The notes: generated by a model from the letters alone, not told the origin. A stretch of DNA of 8,923 nucleotides from Bacteroidales bacterium Bact_16 (GCA_001602885.1 LUZH01000299.1:1-8923), one strand, 5' to 3'. Positions 1 to 6,567 are shown, counted from the first letter of the stretch. A program made the numbers and translations.

Positions 1-1029
1 GGCGAACAGGCAGGGGGTTCCGGGGGGAACGCCCCCCGTCATGATGCCGAAGGCAGCGTCACGACCACCGCGGTGGTCGTGACGCTTGCCTTCCCCAAAC
101 GCCGCGACCCGCTCGCCGAATACCTGATCGGCAGCTCCCGCGCGGCCCTCATCCGCCACCTGCCTTCTTCCGTCAGCTCGGAAGTCAAGACCGTGGTGGT
201 CGACGAGGACAAACCCAAAAAGAAGAAGACCCTCGACCTCGGCCTCGAACAGCTCGCCGAGGTCCGGCACATCATCGGCGTCGCCTCCGGAAAGGGCGGC
301 GTGGGCAAGTCCACGGTGGCCGTCAACCTGGCCTGCGCGCTGGCGCGCCTGGGCTACAAGGTCGGCCTCGCGGACGCGGACGTCTACGGCCCTTCGGTCC
401 CTGTGATGACGGGGACCGAGGGCGCGACGCCCGCCGCCGAGCCCGGCGAGGAGGAGGGCAAGGAGCTCATCATCCCGCTGGAGAAATACGGCGTGAAATG
501 GATGTCCATCGGCTATTTCGCCAGCCGGGGCCAGGCCCTGATCTGGCGCGGCCCGATGGCGTGCAACGCGCTCAAGCAGATGATCCTGCAGGTCAAATGG
601 GGCCCGCTGGACTTCCTGCTCATCGACATGCCCCCGGGGACGGGCGACATCCACATCAGCCTCGTGCAGGACATCCCGATGGAGGGCGCCGTCATCGTGA
701 CGACGCCGCAGGCCGTGGCCCTCGCCGACGTGGAGAAGGGCGTCAACATGTTCCGCAACGAGAACGTGAACCGTCCCATCTTCGGCCTCATCGAGAACAT
801 GGCCTGGTTCACCCCGGAGGAGCATCCTGACGAAAAGTATTACATCTTCGGCCGCGACGGCGGCGCAGAGATGGCCAAAGAGCTGGGCGTCGACCTGCTC
901 GGCCGCATCCCGCTCGTGCAGGGCATCCGCGAGAGCGGCGACGCCGGCGAGCCGGTGGCGCTGGGCGGCCGCCCGGACGGGCTGGCCTTCATCGAGCTCG
1001 CCGGCCGCCTGGCCGAAAAACTCGGTTAA
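1..1029 (+). CDS. mrp: Mrp/ApbC (NBP35-type) P-loop ATPase, iron-sulfur cluster carrier; 5' partial
   Basis: Cytosolic ATPase of the Mrp/ApbC/Nbp35 family, which carries Fe-S clusters to apo-proteins. The frame is open from base 1 and no convincing start lies in the window; GTG codons at 73 and 79 fall inside the expected N-terminal MIP18-like (DUF59) domain, so the gene should begin upstream. Bases 76-200 encode the end of that domain (VVTLAFPKRRDPL...). The deviant Walker A KGGVGKS begins at base 292, DADVYGPS lies near 376-400, and the Walker B region IDMPPGTGD lies near 622-650. The C-terminal part has TTPQAVALADVEKG and the GLIENMAWF segment. The CxxC pair that many Mrp proteins carry after ENM is absent here (TPEEHPDEK instead); from memory this is common in Bacteroidota homologues. 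Bases 1-72 encode a Gly-rich stretch that does not resemble the usual domain start and contain palindromes. rsmA follows after 3 bases. The family assignment is firm; the N-terminus is unresolved. Confidence 0.93.
   Translation, partial: GEQAGGSGGNAPRHDAEGSVTTTAVVVTLAFPKRRDPLAEYLIGSSRAALIRHLPSSVSSEVKTVVVDEDKPKKKKTLDLGLEQLAEVRHIIGVASGKGGVGKSTVAVNLACALARLGYKVGLADADVYGPSVPVMTGTEGATPAAEPGEEEGKELIIPLEKYGVKWMSIGYFASRGQALIWRGPMACNALKQMILQVKWGPLDFLLIDMPPGTGDIHISLVQDIPMEGAVIVTTPQAVALADVEKGVNMFRNENVNRPIFGLIENMAWFTPEEHPDEKYYIFGRDGGAEMAKELGVDLLGRIPLVQGIRESGDAGEPVALGGRPDGLAFIELAGRLAEKLG
13..35. repeat. Small G/C hairpin inside the mrp frame
   Basis: Left arm ggggg-ttcc (13-21) pairs with ggaac-g-cccc (26-35) around a gggg loop, giving 9 bp with one bulged base (31). 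It encodes part of a Gly-rich peptide upstream of the recognisable MIP18 domain segment. It sits 13 bases before the larger palindrome at 49-93. Its role is unknown; it may be simple GC-rich composition. Confidence 0.4.
49..93. repeat. Perfect 32-bp palindrome (extended to 45 bp) inside the mrp coding region
   Basis: Bases 55-70 (agcgtcacgaccaccg) and 71-86 (cggtggtcgtgacgct) are exact reverse complements with no spacer. Allowing one bulged base (t87), pairing continues with gaaggc (49-54) against gccttc (88-93), for 22 bp in total. In the mrp frame the core encodes a Thr/Val run (SVTTTAVVVTL), and because of the symmetry the opposite strand can encode the same run. It lies at the edge of the recognisable MIP18-like domain. 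It could be a genuine in-frame palindromic element, a cruciform-forming site, or a fold-back artefact if the contig ends near base 1. Confidence 0.85.
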
Positions 1030-1032
1030 AGT

Positions 1033-1821
1033 ATGATGGAAGTCCGCGCCAAAAAGGCCTTAGGCCAACATTTCCTGACCGATCAGGGCATCGCACGAGG
1101 GATCGTCGATGCGCTGTCGGTGGCAGCTTCTGCCCCGGCAGACTTACCAAGAGACGTGCTGGAGATCGGGCCGGGCATGGGCGTGCTGACGCAGTATCTG
1201 CTGCAGCGCGAAGACATCGACCTCAAACTGGTGGAGCTGGACGGGGAGAGCGTGGATTATCTGCTGACCCATTTCCCGGGGATGCAGGGCAAGCTGTACC
1301 AGGCCGACTACCTGCGCCTGGACATCCACAGGCTGTTCCCGGGCGCCTACCGCGTGATCGGGAACTTCCCCTACAACATCTCCTCCCAGATCTTCTTCAA
1401 GATCCTGGACGACAAGGACCGCGTCCCCGAGGTGGTCTGCATGATCCAGAAAGAAGTCGCGGAGCGCATCGCCGAGAAGCCGGGCAGCAAGACCTACGGC
1501 ATCCTGTCGGTGCTGCTGCAGGCCTGGTATGAGATCGACTATGTGATGACGGTCGGCTCCGGCGCCTTCGCCCCGCCGCCCAAGGTCCAGTCGGCGGTGA
1601 TCCGCCTGCGGCGCAACGCCCGCACGGACCTCGGCTGCGACGAGCGCCTCTTCAAGACCGTCGTCAAGACCGCGTTCAACCAGCGGCGCAAGACCCTGCG
1701 CAACGCGCTCAAGCCGCTGCTGCCGGAAGGCTTCGACGCCTCCGACCCCGTCTTCGACCTCCGCGCCGAGCGCCTGGGCGTCGAAGACTTCGTCGCCCTC
1801 ACCCGCCGCCTCTCCGCCTGA
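1033..1821 (+). CDS. rsmA: 16S rRNA (adenine(1518)-N6/adenine(1519)-N6)-dimethyltransferase RsmA/KsgA
   Basis: Transfers four methyl groups from S-adenosylmethionine to the two adjacent adenines in the 3'-terminal helix 45 of 16S rRNA, late in small-subunit assembly. The 262-residue length is normal for the family. Visible motifs are KKALGQHFL (residues 7-15), the SAM-binding motif I VLEIGPGMGVLT (42-53), the acidic VELD (67-70), QADYL (90-94) and the catalytic motif IV NFPYNIS (111-117). The C-terminal part has GAFAPPPKVQSAV and FNQRRKTLRNALK, both characteristic of KsgA/Dim1. Two ATGs lie in tandem at 1033 and 1036; either could start the protein, and I chose the first. It begins 3 bases after the mrp stop, so the two are probably co-transcribed. 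The hairpin at 1855-1897, with T-runs after it, could end this transcript. Confidence 0.97.
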   Translation: MMEVRAKKALGQHFLTDQGIARGIVDALSVAASAPADLPRDVLEIGPGMGVLTQYLLQREDIDLKLVELDGESVDYLLTHFPGMQGKLYQADYLRLDIHRLFPGAYRVIGNFPYNISSQIFFKILDDKDRVPEVVCMIQKEVAERIAEKPGSKTYGILSVLLQAWYEIDYVMTVGSGAFAPPPKVQSAVIRLRRNARTDLGCDERLFKTVVKTAFNQRRKTLRNALKPLLPEGFDASDPVFDLRAERLGVEDFVALTRRLSA

Positions 1822-1854
1822 CCGGAGCCGTCCATCTCCCTGACTTTTTCACTC

Positions 1855-1897
1855 AAATGCTGTTGAGGGTCCACGCAATGGACCCTCAACAGCATTT
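1855..1897. repeat. REP-like hairpin 1 (19-bp perfect stem, 5-nt loop)
   Basis: Left arm aaatgctgttgagggtcca (1855-1873), loop cgcaa (1874-1878) and a right arm at 1879-1897 that is its exact reverse complement. The arm core gttgagggtcca recurs in hairpin 2, 15 bases downstream, with a different loop. The hairpin lies between rsmA and the RAYT-like gene. The A-rich foot on the left, tttt on the right (1895-1898) and a T6 run at 1904-1909 mean it could also work as an intrinsic, possibly bidirectional, terminator for rsmA. Position beside a RAYT gene and repetition of the arms favour a REP-type element; the two readings are not exclusive. Confidence 0.85.
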
Positions 1898-1912
1898 TGG
1901 GCCTTTTTTGAC

Positions 1913-1941
1913 GTTGAGGGTCCAGTGGTTGGACCCTCAAC
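1913..1941. repeat. REP-like hairpin 2 (12-bp perfect stem, 5-nt loop)
   Basis: Left arm gttgagggtcca (1913-1924), loop gtggt (1925-1929), right arm tggaccctcaac (1930-1941). The stem core is identical to hairpin 1, and the right arm plus its agca tail (1930-1945) repeats 16 bases of hairpin 1 (1879-1894) exactly. The left foot differs (gac instead of tgct), so this copy has a shorter stem. The loop sequence differs while its 5-nt length is kept, which suggests that the stem is what is conserved. Confidence 0.85.
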
Positions 1942-1952
1942 AGCACTTGACC

Positions 1953-1983
1953 TTGATGGTTTTCAAAGTTTTGACTATCTTTC
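1953..1983 (+). promoter_or_regulatory. Candidate Bacteroidota-type promoter for the RAYT-like gene
   Basis: TATCTTTC at 1976-1983 matches 7 of 8 positions counting the two free ones of the -7 consensus TAnnTTTG, and TTG at 1953-1955 is a possible -33 element about 20 bases upstream. Transcription would begin only about 8-10 bases before the ATG at 1998. The leader also holds a 9-base direct repeat tttgactat at 1970-1978 and 1991-1999, and the inverted pair caaagt (1964-1969)/actttg (1989-1994), which could be protein-binding or purely AT-rich coincidence. Weak evidence. Confidence 0.35.
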
Positions 1984-1997
1984 GACAAACTTTGACT

Positions 1998-2858
1998 ATG
2001 AAACACTATTTCTTTATATCTACCGCCCACCTGGCGGATCGCCTCTGGTTCCGGGACGAAGAGGACTTTATCGCAGCCATGAACTATGTAGCCGTCGTCG
2101 CATTCCTGACGGGGTGCAAGGTTCTGGCTTTTATTCTGATGTCCAACCACGTGCACTTCGTGCTTCTCTGCAGCCGCGAAGAAGCGGAGGATTTCATGCG
2201 CAGGTTCAAGCGGCTATATGCCGCTTATTACCAGAAGAAATATGGCGTATGCGAACTGCTGCGCCGAAACGGCGTGGACTTCCAGGAAGTCCGGGAGGGC
2301 GACGAGTCTCTGGAAAGGGCCATTGCCTACGTGTTGATGAACTGCGTGGCGGCCAACATTTGCCTGGACCCAGCTGCCTACCCTTGGGGCACAGGAAACA
2401 TCCTTTTCAACTACCACCCGTTGCCGGAGACCCGCCTGGGAGATTATTCCGGACGCGCCCAGATCCGTATCCTGAGAAGCAATGTCAAACTGCCGGCGGA
2501 CTATCTGCTTGCGCCGGAAGGATACATCCTGCCCCAATCTTATATCAGCGTCAAGGGGCTTGAGGCGCTGTTCCGTTCCCCGAAACGGCTCCATTATTTC
2601 CTGCGGGCATCTTCGAAAGCCCGGCTGCGCATGGAAGGAAACGCCGCCCCGGGTTTCCGGGACCAGCTGATACTGGCTGCCTGCGGAGACCTCTGCCATA
2701 CGCTGTTCAGGGCTGACCGGTTCAGCGATTTGTCCCTGAATCAGAAAGCGGAGATGCTCCGGCAGCTCGGCCGCCGCTTCAGCGCCGACATCAACCAGCT
2801 TTGCCGCGTGACGGGTATCCCTTATGCGGAAGCGGCCCGCCTGCTGGACTGTATCTAA
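1998..2858 (+). CDS. REP-associated tyrosine transposase-like protein (RAYT, Y1_Tnp/HUH superfamily)
   Basis: Single-strand DNA nuclease of the IS200-like Y1 transposase fold. RAYT relatives bind and cut REP hairpins by a transient tyrosine-DNA link. The 286-residue product has the HUH signature LMSNHVHFVLL, with metal-binding His51 and His53. Tyr111, in AIAYVLMNCVAAN, sits about 60 residues on, as does the catalytic Tyr of Y1 enzymes in the equivalent YIxxNPVRAG helix. DPAAYPWGTG (124-133) matches the family's YPWSS-type motif. The last 40 residues form a helical, helix-turn-helix-like tail (ADINQLCRVTGIPYAEAARLL) that may bind DNA. ATG 1998 is preferred; the same frame is open from ATG 1857, but that stretch is only translated hairpin DNA. 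Composition is visibly less GC-rich than the neighbours, consistent with acquisition. Two REP-like hairpins lie just upstream. It ends 2 bases from the convergent stop of the next gene. Confidence 0.85.
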   Translation: MKHYFFISTAHLADRLWFRDEEDFIAAMNYVAVVAFLTGCKVLAFILMSNHVHFVLLCSREEAEDFMRRFKRLYAAYYQKKYGVCELLRRNGVDFQEVREGDESLERAIAYVLMNCVAANICLDPAAYPWGTGNILFNYHPLPETRLGDYSGRAQIRILRSNVKLPADYLLAPEGYILPQSYISVKGLEALFRSPKRLHYFLRASSKARLRMEGNAAPGFRDQLILAACGDLCHTLFRADRFSDLSLNQKAEMLRQLGRRFSADINQLCRVTGIPYAEAARLLDCI

Positions 2859-2860
2859 GC

Positions 2861-5242
2861 CTAGCTGCGGCGGCGGAAGGCGGGGAGGAGGGCGCCGAGG
2901 AGGGCGCCGAGGGCGGCCAGGAGGAGCAGGATGGAGGTGGCGCGGGAGATGGCCTCGCCCTGCCGGTAGGACGGCGGATCGAAGCGCATCACGAGCGTGT
3001 GCGCGCCCGCCGGCACCTGTGCGGCGCGCAGCAGCGAGCCTTCGAGCTCGATCGGGAGCTCCTCACCGGTATCCTCTACCGTCAGTTTCCAACCCACGGG
3101 ATAATAGACTTCGCTGAACACGAGCCGCGCGGCCTCCGGGCTGTCATAGCGGTAGCGGAGCTCGTTGGGCGCGTAGGAGGTCAGCTCAACCTGCCCGTCC
3201 CCGTCGGCGAACCAGGCGTTGCCCTTGGCGTAGGGGTAGCGGAGCGGCGGCGTGTCGCCGTCCAGGATGATGTAGCGGCAGTTCATCTGCGCGAGGCCCG
3301 GGAGCTCCGGCAGGGCCGCTTCGGCCTCTTCGAGGGTCGTCGCTCCGCCGAGCGCCTTATAGATCCGGTTGAGTTCGCCCGTCAGGGTGTGCTCGATGAA
3401 TTCCTGGTAGCGCTGCAGCTTGGCCGGCGAATAGCCGCCGATGTTCTTGTGCCAGTAGGACGGGTGCGAATCGTTGAAGACGTTGACCGACAGGTCCAGG
3501 ACGCGGAAAGAAGGATCCGGGTCCGCGAGGATCATCTCGTCCGCCGGACGCTTGTTGAACTGGCTCTGGAAGGCGCGCGGCGACACGAAGTCGTCCGCCG
3601 ACAGGTAGCGCTTGCCCACGAAGCCGAGGTCCAGCAGGACCAGGGCGGCGACCAGCAGCGCGGCTGTCAGCCTACGCGACTGCCGGGCGGTCCCCCACCA
3701 CAGCAGCAGGAAGGCGCAGGCGATCAGCACCAGCGAGCGCAGCGCGTCCATCACCAGCAGGTAGCGGCGGTCGGCGGCGAGCGCGGAGACGAGCACGTCC
3801 GGCTGGCCGTCGTCAACGCTGCCGGAGAAGGACCCGGCGATGCCGGGGAAAAGGATGCAGAGCAGGCAGAAGCCGCCGGTGATGGCCGCGGCGATCCAGC
3901 CCTTCCGGCGGAAGAACGCGGCCGCCTCCGGCTGCTTCACGATGCGGTCCAGCACCAGGAATCCGAGCATCGGCAGGGTGAACTGGAGCACCACGAGGGC
4001 CATCGAGACCGTGCGGAACTTGTTGTAGAGCGGCGCGACGTCGTAGAAGAATTTCGTGAAAGCGAGGAAATGGCTGCCCAGCGCGAGCAGCACGGCCAGG
4101 ACGGTCCCGGCCACGATCCACCACTTCTCCTTGCCCTTGAAGGCGAACAGGCCCAGGACAAACAGGAAGATGGTGATGGCGCCCATATACATCGGCCCGG
4201 CCGTGAAGGGCTGCGGGCCCCAGTAGAGCGGCAGATGCTTGGCCGTCTCCTTGAGGTTGGGCTGCCCGGCCCGCTTGAGCAGGTCGTAAGTTTCAGAATG
4301 CTTCGGATCGACCGCGCCGGCGGACGAGCCGCCGTTGAAATTGGGGACCAGCAGGTTGGGAAGCTCTTCCCAGCCATAGGACCAGGCGGTCGCGTAGTCG
4401 AGGTCGAGGCCTTTGGCGCCCTCGCCTCCTTCGGCCGCCGCCGTGCTGCCGCCGCGCATCGAATACGGGGTGTATTCCATCGTGGGGAGGAGCTTGGTGG
4501 CGTTGGTCGCGATGCCCGCGACGCCGAGGACGATCAGCAGGCCCGACGCGGCGAAGAAACGGCCCCAGGCGGGCTTCTGCGCCTTGTCGCGCAGCAGCGA
4601 GACCACCAGCACGATGACGTAGATGAGGATCAGCAGCGCCAGGTAGTAGGTAATCTGCGGGTGGTTGGCCTTGACCTGGAAGCTCAGGAACAGGCCGAAG
4701 CCGGCGGCGCCGAGCACGGCGCCCGGCAGCCAGTTTTTCTTTTTGATCTGGTTATATGTATAGATCAGCGCGGCGAGCACCCAGGGCAGGAACGCGAGAG
4801 CCTGCATCTTGGTGTTGTGGCCGACCTGGATGATCTGCAGGTTGTAGGAGCAGAGCGTGACGGCGATGGCGCCGCCCACGGCCACCAGCGGGTGGATCCC
4901 CAGGGCGAGCATCAGCAGCCAGGCACCGAGCAGCGACAGGAACAGGTAAGTGGCCGGGCGGCGGCCCAGGAGCAGGAAATCATAGATTTTCTGCGTCCAG
5001 TCGCCGCGCGTGGAGGCGTGGATCGTGGCGGTCGGCATGCCGCCGAACATCGACTCCGTCCAGGCCGTCTGGTCGTCGGGATGGGCGGCGTTCCACTCCA
5101 TCATCTCGTGCGACATGCCCTGCCAGCCGGAGATGTCGCTCTGGTTGACGATTTTCCCGCTCAGGACCTGCGGGACGTAGGCGTAGGAAAGGACGAGCAA
5201 GCCGACAATGATGCCGGCGTACATGAGGATTTTCTTCTTCAT
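2861..5242 (-). CDS. YfhO-family polytopic membrane protein
   Basis: A 793-residue integral membrane protein resembling the YfhO family (bacterial membrane protein with GT-C-like architecture). Relatives are linked to glycosylation of cell-surface polymers; the reaction here is unknown. Hydrophobic segments are visible near residues 6-24, 99-117, 119-135, 147-163, 173-190, 197-217, 229-245, 350-368, 374-394, 410-431, 448-470, 501-516, 524-540 and 769-788. An extracytoplasmic loop after segment 1 contains NQSDISGWQGM, a second loop lies at about 250-345, and a large soluble region spans about 545-765. The latter carries VFSEVYYPVGWKL (708-720), typical of the family's C-terminal domain. The start ATG overlaps the upstream glycosyltransferase stop as ATGA, so start and coupling are well supported. 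The product may use or transfer sugars made available by that neighbour, which is inference. Its stop lies 2 bases from the convergent RAYT-like gene, with no obvious terminator between. Confidence 0.88.
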   Translation of the reverse strand: MKKKILMYAGIIVGLLVLSYAYVPQVLSGKIVNQSDISGWQGMSHEMMEWNAAHPDDQTAWTESMFGGMPTATIHASTRGDWTQKIYDFLLLGRRPATYLFLSLLGAWLLMLALGIHPLVAVGGAIAVTLCSYNLQIIQVGHNTKMQALAFLPWVLAALIYTYNQIKKKNWLPGAVLGAAGFGLFLSFQVKANHPQITYYLALLILIYVIVLVVSLLRDKAQKPAWGRFFAASGLLIVLGVAGIATNATKLLPTMEYTPYSMRGGSTAAAEGGEGAKGLDLDYATAWSYGWEELPNLLVPNFNGGSSAGAVDPKHSETYDLLKRAGQPNLKETAKHLPLYWGPQPFTAGPMYMGAITIFLFVLGLFAFKGKEKWWIVAGTVLAVLLALGSHFLAFTKFFYDVAPLYNKFRTVSMALVVLQFTLPMLGFLVLDRIVKQPEAAAFFRRKGWIAAAITGGFCLLCILFPGIAGSFSGSVDDGQPDVLVSALAADRRYLLVMDALRSLVLIACAFLLLWWGTARQSRRLTAALLVAALVLLDLGFVGKRYLSADDFVSPRAFQSQFNKRPADEMILADPDPSFRVLDLSVNVFNDSHPSYWHKNIGGYSPAKLQRYQEFIEHTLTGELNRIYKALGGATTLEEAEAALPELPGLAQMNCRYIILDGDTPPLRYPYAKGNAWFADGDGQVELTSYAPNELRYRYDSPEAARLVFSEVYYPVGWKLTVEDTGEELPIELEGSLLRAAQVPAGAHTLVMRFDPPSYRQGEAISRATSILLLLAALGALLGALLPAFRRRS
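2887..2910. repeat. Two tandem 12-bp copies in the 3' end of the membrane-protein gene
   Basis: The unit ggagggcgccga occurs twice without a gap (2887-2898, 2899-2910). On the coding (minus) strand it gives part of the repeated Leu-Gly-Ala-Leu of the last membrane helix. Most likely a local in-frame slippage duplication. Confidence 0.5.
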
Positions 5243-6567
5243 GGCAGTATTTGGGTCAATTGCGCCGTGAGGGAGCGGCGGCTGTATTTCTCGATGCCGG
5301 TGGCTTCCGGATGCTCCGCATCCAGGAAGGCGAGCAGCTGGTCACGCTGGTCCCAGTCGAACATCTCCCCGGCCCCGGCGTCCCGCAAAATCTGCGCCGC
5401 GGCGCCGTCCGGCTGGCCGATGCCCAGCACCGGACGCCTGGCGGCGAGATACTCGAAGATCTTGCCGGGCAGGACCTTGGCGTATTCGGGCTCCTGGCGG
5501 AGCGGGAGCAGCAGGATGTCGGCCGCGCGCTGCTCGCGGACGGTCTCGTCGTGGGGCAGGTAGCCCAGCTCGACGAGGTTGTCGCCGAGCCCGCGGGCGC
5601 GGATGGCGTCCGTGATGGCGGCGTCCACCTTGCCGGCGAGCCGGATCTGCAGGCGGGCGCGGAAATCCGGGTCCGCCTGGCAGCGCTCCGCCAGGACGTC
5701 CCAGAGGTTCAGCGGGTTGCCGTCCGCCGCGAACAGGCCGGTATGGACCAGGCGAATCTCCGTGCGAGGGCGTTGTGGAGCCAGGGTGTCCAGGGATTTC
5801 CCGGACCCAATTTCCGGGTCCGGGAAACCCTGGACCCCTGGTGCGGGAGAAAGAGATTCGCCGACGAAGTCGGATTCGTCGAAACCGTTGGTGATCAGGA
5901 CGACCGGCGTCGTGGTCTTGGAGCGGAAGTCCGCCGCCACGGGCGGGCTCACGCTGATGACGGTGTCGGCCTCGTCCAGCACCGACTGCTCCAGGCGGCG
6001 GTGCCTGCGGTCGGCGGCGGCGGACAGGCCGAGGTGCTTGTAGTAGAACATTTCCGTCCACGGATCCCGGAAATCGGCGATCCAGTGCACGCCCAGGGCG
6101 CGCTTGAGGCCCCGGCCGATGAGATGCACCGACTGCGGCGGGCCCGTGGTCACGACGGCGTCGACGGGGTGCTCCTTGAGGTATTTAACCAGGAAACGGA
6201 CCGACGGGCGCACCCAGCCGATCCGCGGATCGGGGATGAAGCAGTTGCCCCGGATCCATAGAGAAAGACGTTGTTTCCAGTTTTTGTGCTGGGCGTTGAC
6301 GGGATTGACCTCGGCGCCCTTCTTGCCGCCGGTCAGGCGGCGGTAGATTTCATATGGTTCGGTGATGTGGGTCTTGATGACTTCAGCGCAGTCCGGGATG
6401 TCCGTGAGCAGACTCTCGTCGACCGCCAGCTGCTCGGGATTCTCCGGCGTGTAGATCACGGGCTGCCAGCCGAACCCGGGCAGGTATTTGCTGAACTTCA
6501 CCCAACGCTGGACCCCCGAACCGCCGGTCGGGGGCCAGTAATAGGTGATGATCAGGATGCGTTTCAC
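5239..6567 (-). CDS. Glycosyltransferase, GT4-like (GT-B fold)
   Basis: A 442-residue protein of the GT-B/GT4 type, expected to move a sugar from a nucleotide donor to an acceptor at the cytoplasmic membrane face; substrate unknown. The N-terminal domain starts KRILIITYYWPPTGGSGVQRW (residues 2-22), whose Gly-rich loop typifies this Bacteroidota family. WIADFRDPW (162-170) and VLITNGFDESDF (223-234) follow. The C-terminal domain opens with EIRLVHTGLFAADGNP (270-285) and carries the donor-binding region LPGKIFEYLAARRPVLG (366-382), with Glu372 in the expected place. The frame is open to ATG 6756, but I chose GTG 6567: the family N-terminus begins there, and the GTG overlaps the phosphatase stop as GTGA. 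The 3' end overlaps the membrane-protein start as ATGA. Residues 243-263 between the two domains are encoded by a large palindrome and look like an in-frame insertion. Confidence 0.88.
   Translation of the reverse strand: MKRILIITYYWPPTGGSGVQRWVKFSKYLPGFGWQPVIYTPENPEQLAVDESLLTDIPDCAEVIKTHITEPYEIYRRLTGGKKGAEVNPVNAQHKNWKQRLSLWIRGNCFIPDPRIGWVRPSVRFLVKYLKEHPVDAVVTTGPPQSVHLIGRGLKRALGVHWIADFRDPWTEMFYYKHLGLSAAADRRHRRLEQSVLDEADTVISVSPPVAADFRSKTTTPVVLITNGFDESDFVGESLSPAPGVQGFPDPEIGSGKSLDTLAPQRPRTEIRLVHTGLFAADGNPLNLWDVLAERCQADPDFRARLQIRLAGKVDAAITDAIRARGLGDNLVELGYLPHDETVREQRAADILLLPLRQEPEYAKVLPGKIFEYLAARRPVLGIGQPDGAAAQILRDAGAGEMFDWDQRDQLLAFLDAEHPEATGIEKYSRRSLTAQLTQILP
5781..5841. repeat. 61-nt palindromic element embedded in frame in the glycosyltransferase gene
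   Basis: On the plus strand, ccaggg (5781-5786), gtccaggg (5788-5795) and tttcccggaccc (5797-5808) pair with gggtccgggaaa (5816-5827), ccctggac (5828-5835) and ccctgg (5836-5841). This gives 26 bp, two single bulges (t5787, a5796) and a 7-nt loop. Read on the coding strand it gives residues 243-263, Pro/Gly-rich (PGVQGFPDPEIGSGKSLDTL). They lie in the linker between the two GT-B domains, where a family member would normally have a short loop. The frame is kept. No clear target-site duplication is visible. It resembles, in principle, the in-frame Rickettsia palindromic elements, but the sequence is different and relatedness is not claimed. Confidence 0.8.

Noticed and set aside
9..30. A possible G-quadruplex in the G-runs near the window start
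   Set aside because: Only two long G-runs are present, and a simple hairpin explains the symmetry better.
1857..1997. An N-terminal extension of the RAYT-like protein starting at ATG 1857
   Set aside because: The extension translates the two REP-like hairpins and the leader. The family N-terminus (MKHYFFIST) begins at 1998.
1539..2156. A 205-codon minus-strand open frame across the rsmA end and both hairpins
   Set aside because: It reads antisense to rsmA and the RAYT-like gene and through hairpin DNA; the repeated RVH...DPQQH peptide is simply the translated palindromes.
2801..5563. A 920-codon open frame on the plus strand
   Set aside because: It lies opposite the YfhO-family gene and part of the glycosyltransferase. 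Its product is Arg/Gln/Glu/Ala-rich low-complexity sequence with no recognisable motif, as expected from antisense reading of GC-rich codons.
1868..5837. A common origin of the intergenic hairpins and the glycosyltransferase palindrome through the shared 7-mer tggaccc
   Set aside because: A 7-base match is expected about once by chance in a window of this size, and the rest of the arms differ.
5251..6261. A 336-codon plus-strand open frame
   Set aside because: Antisense shadow of the glycosyltransferase gene, with the same composition bias and no family motifs.
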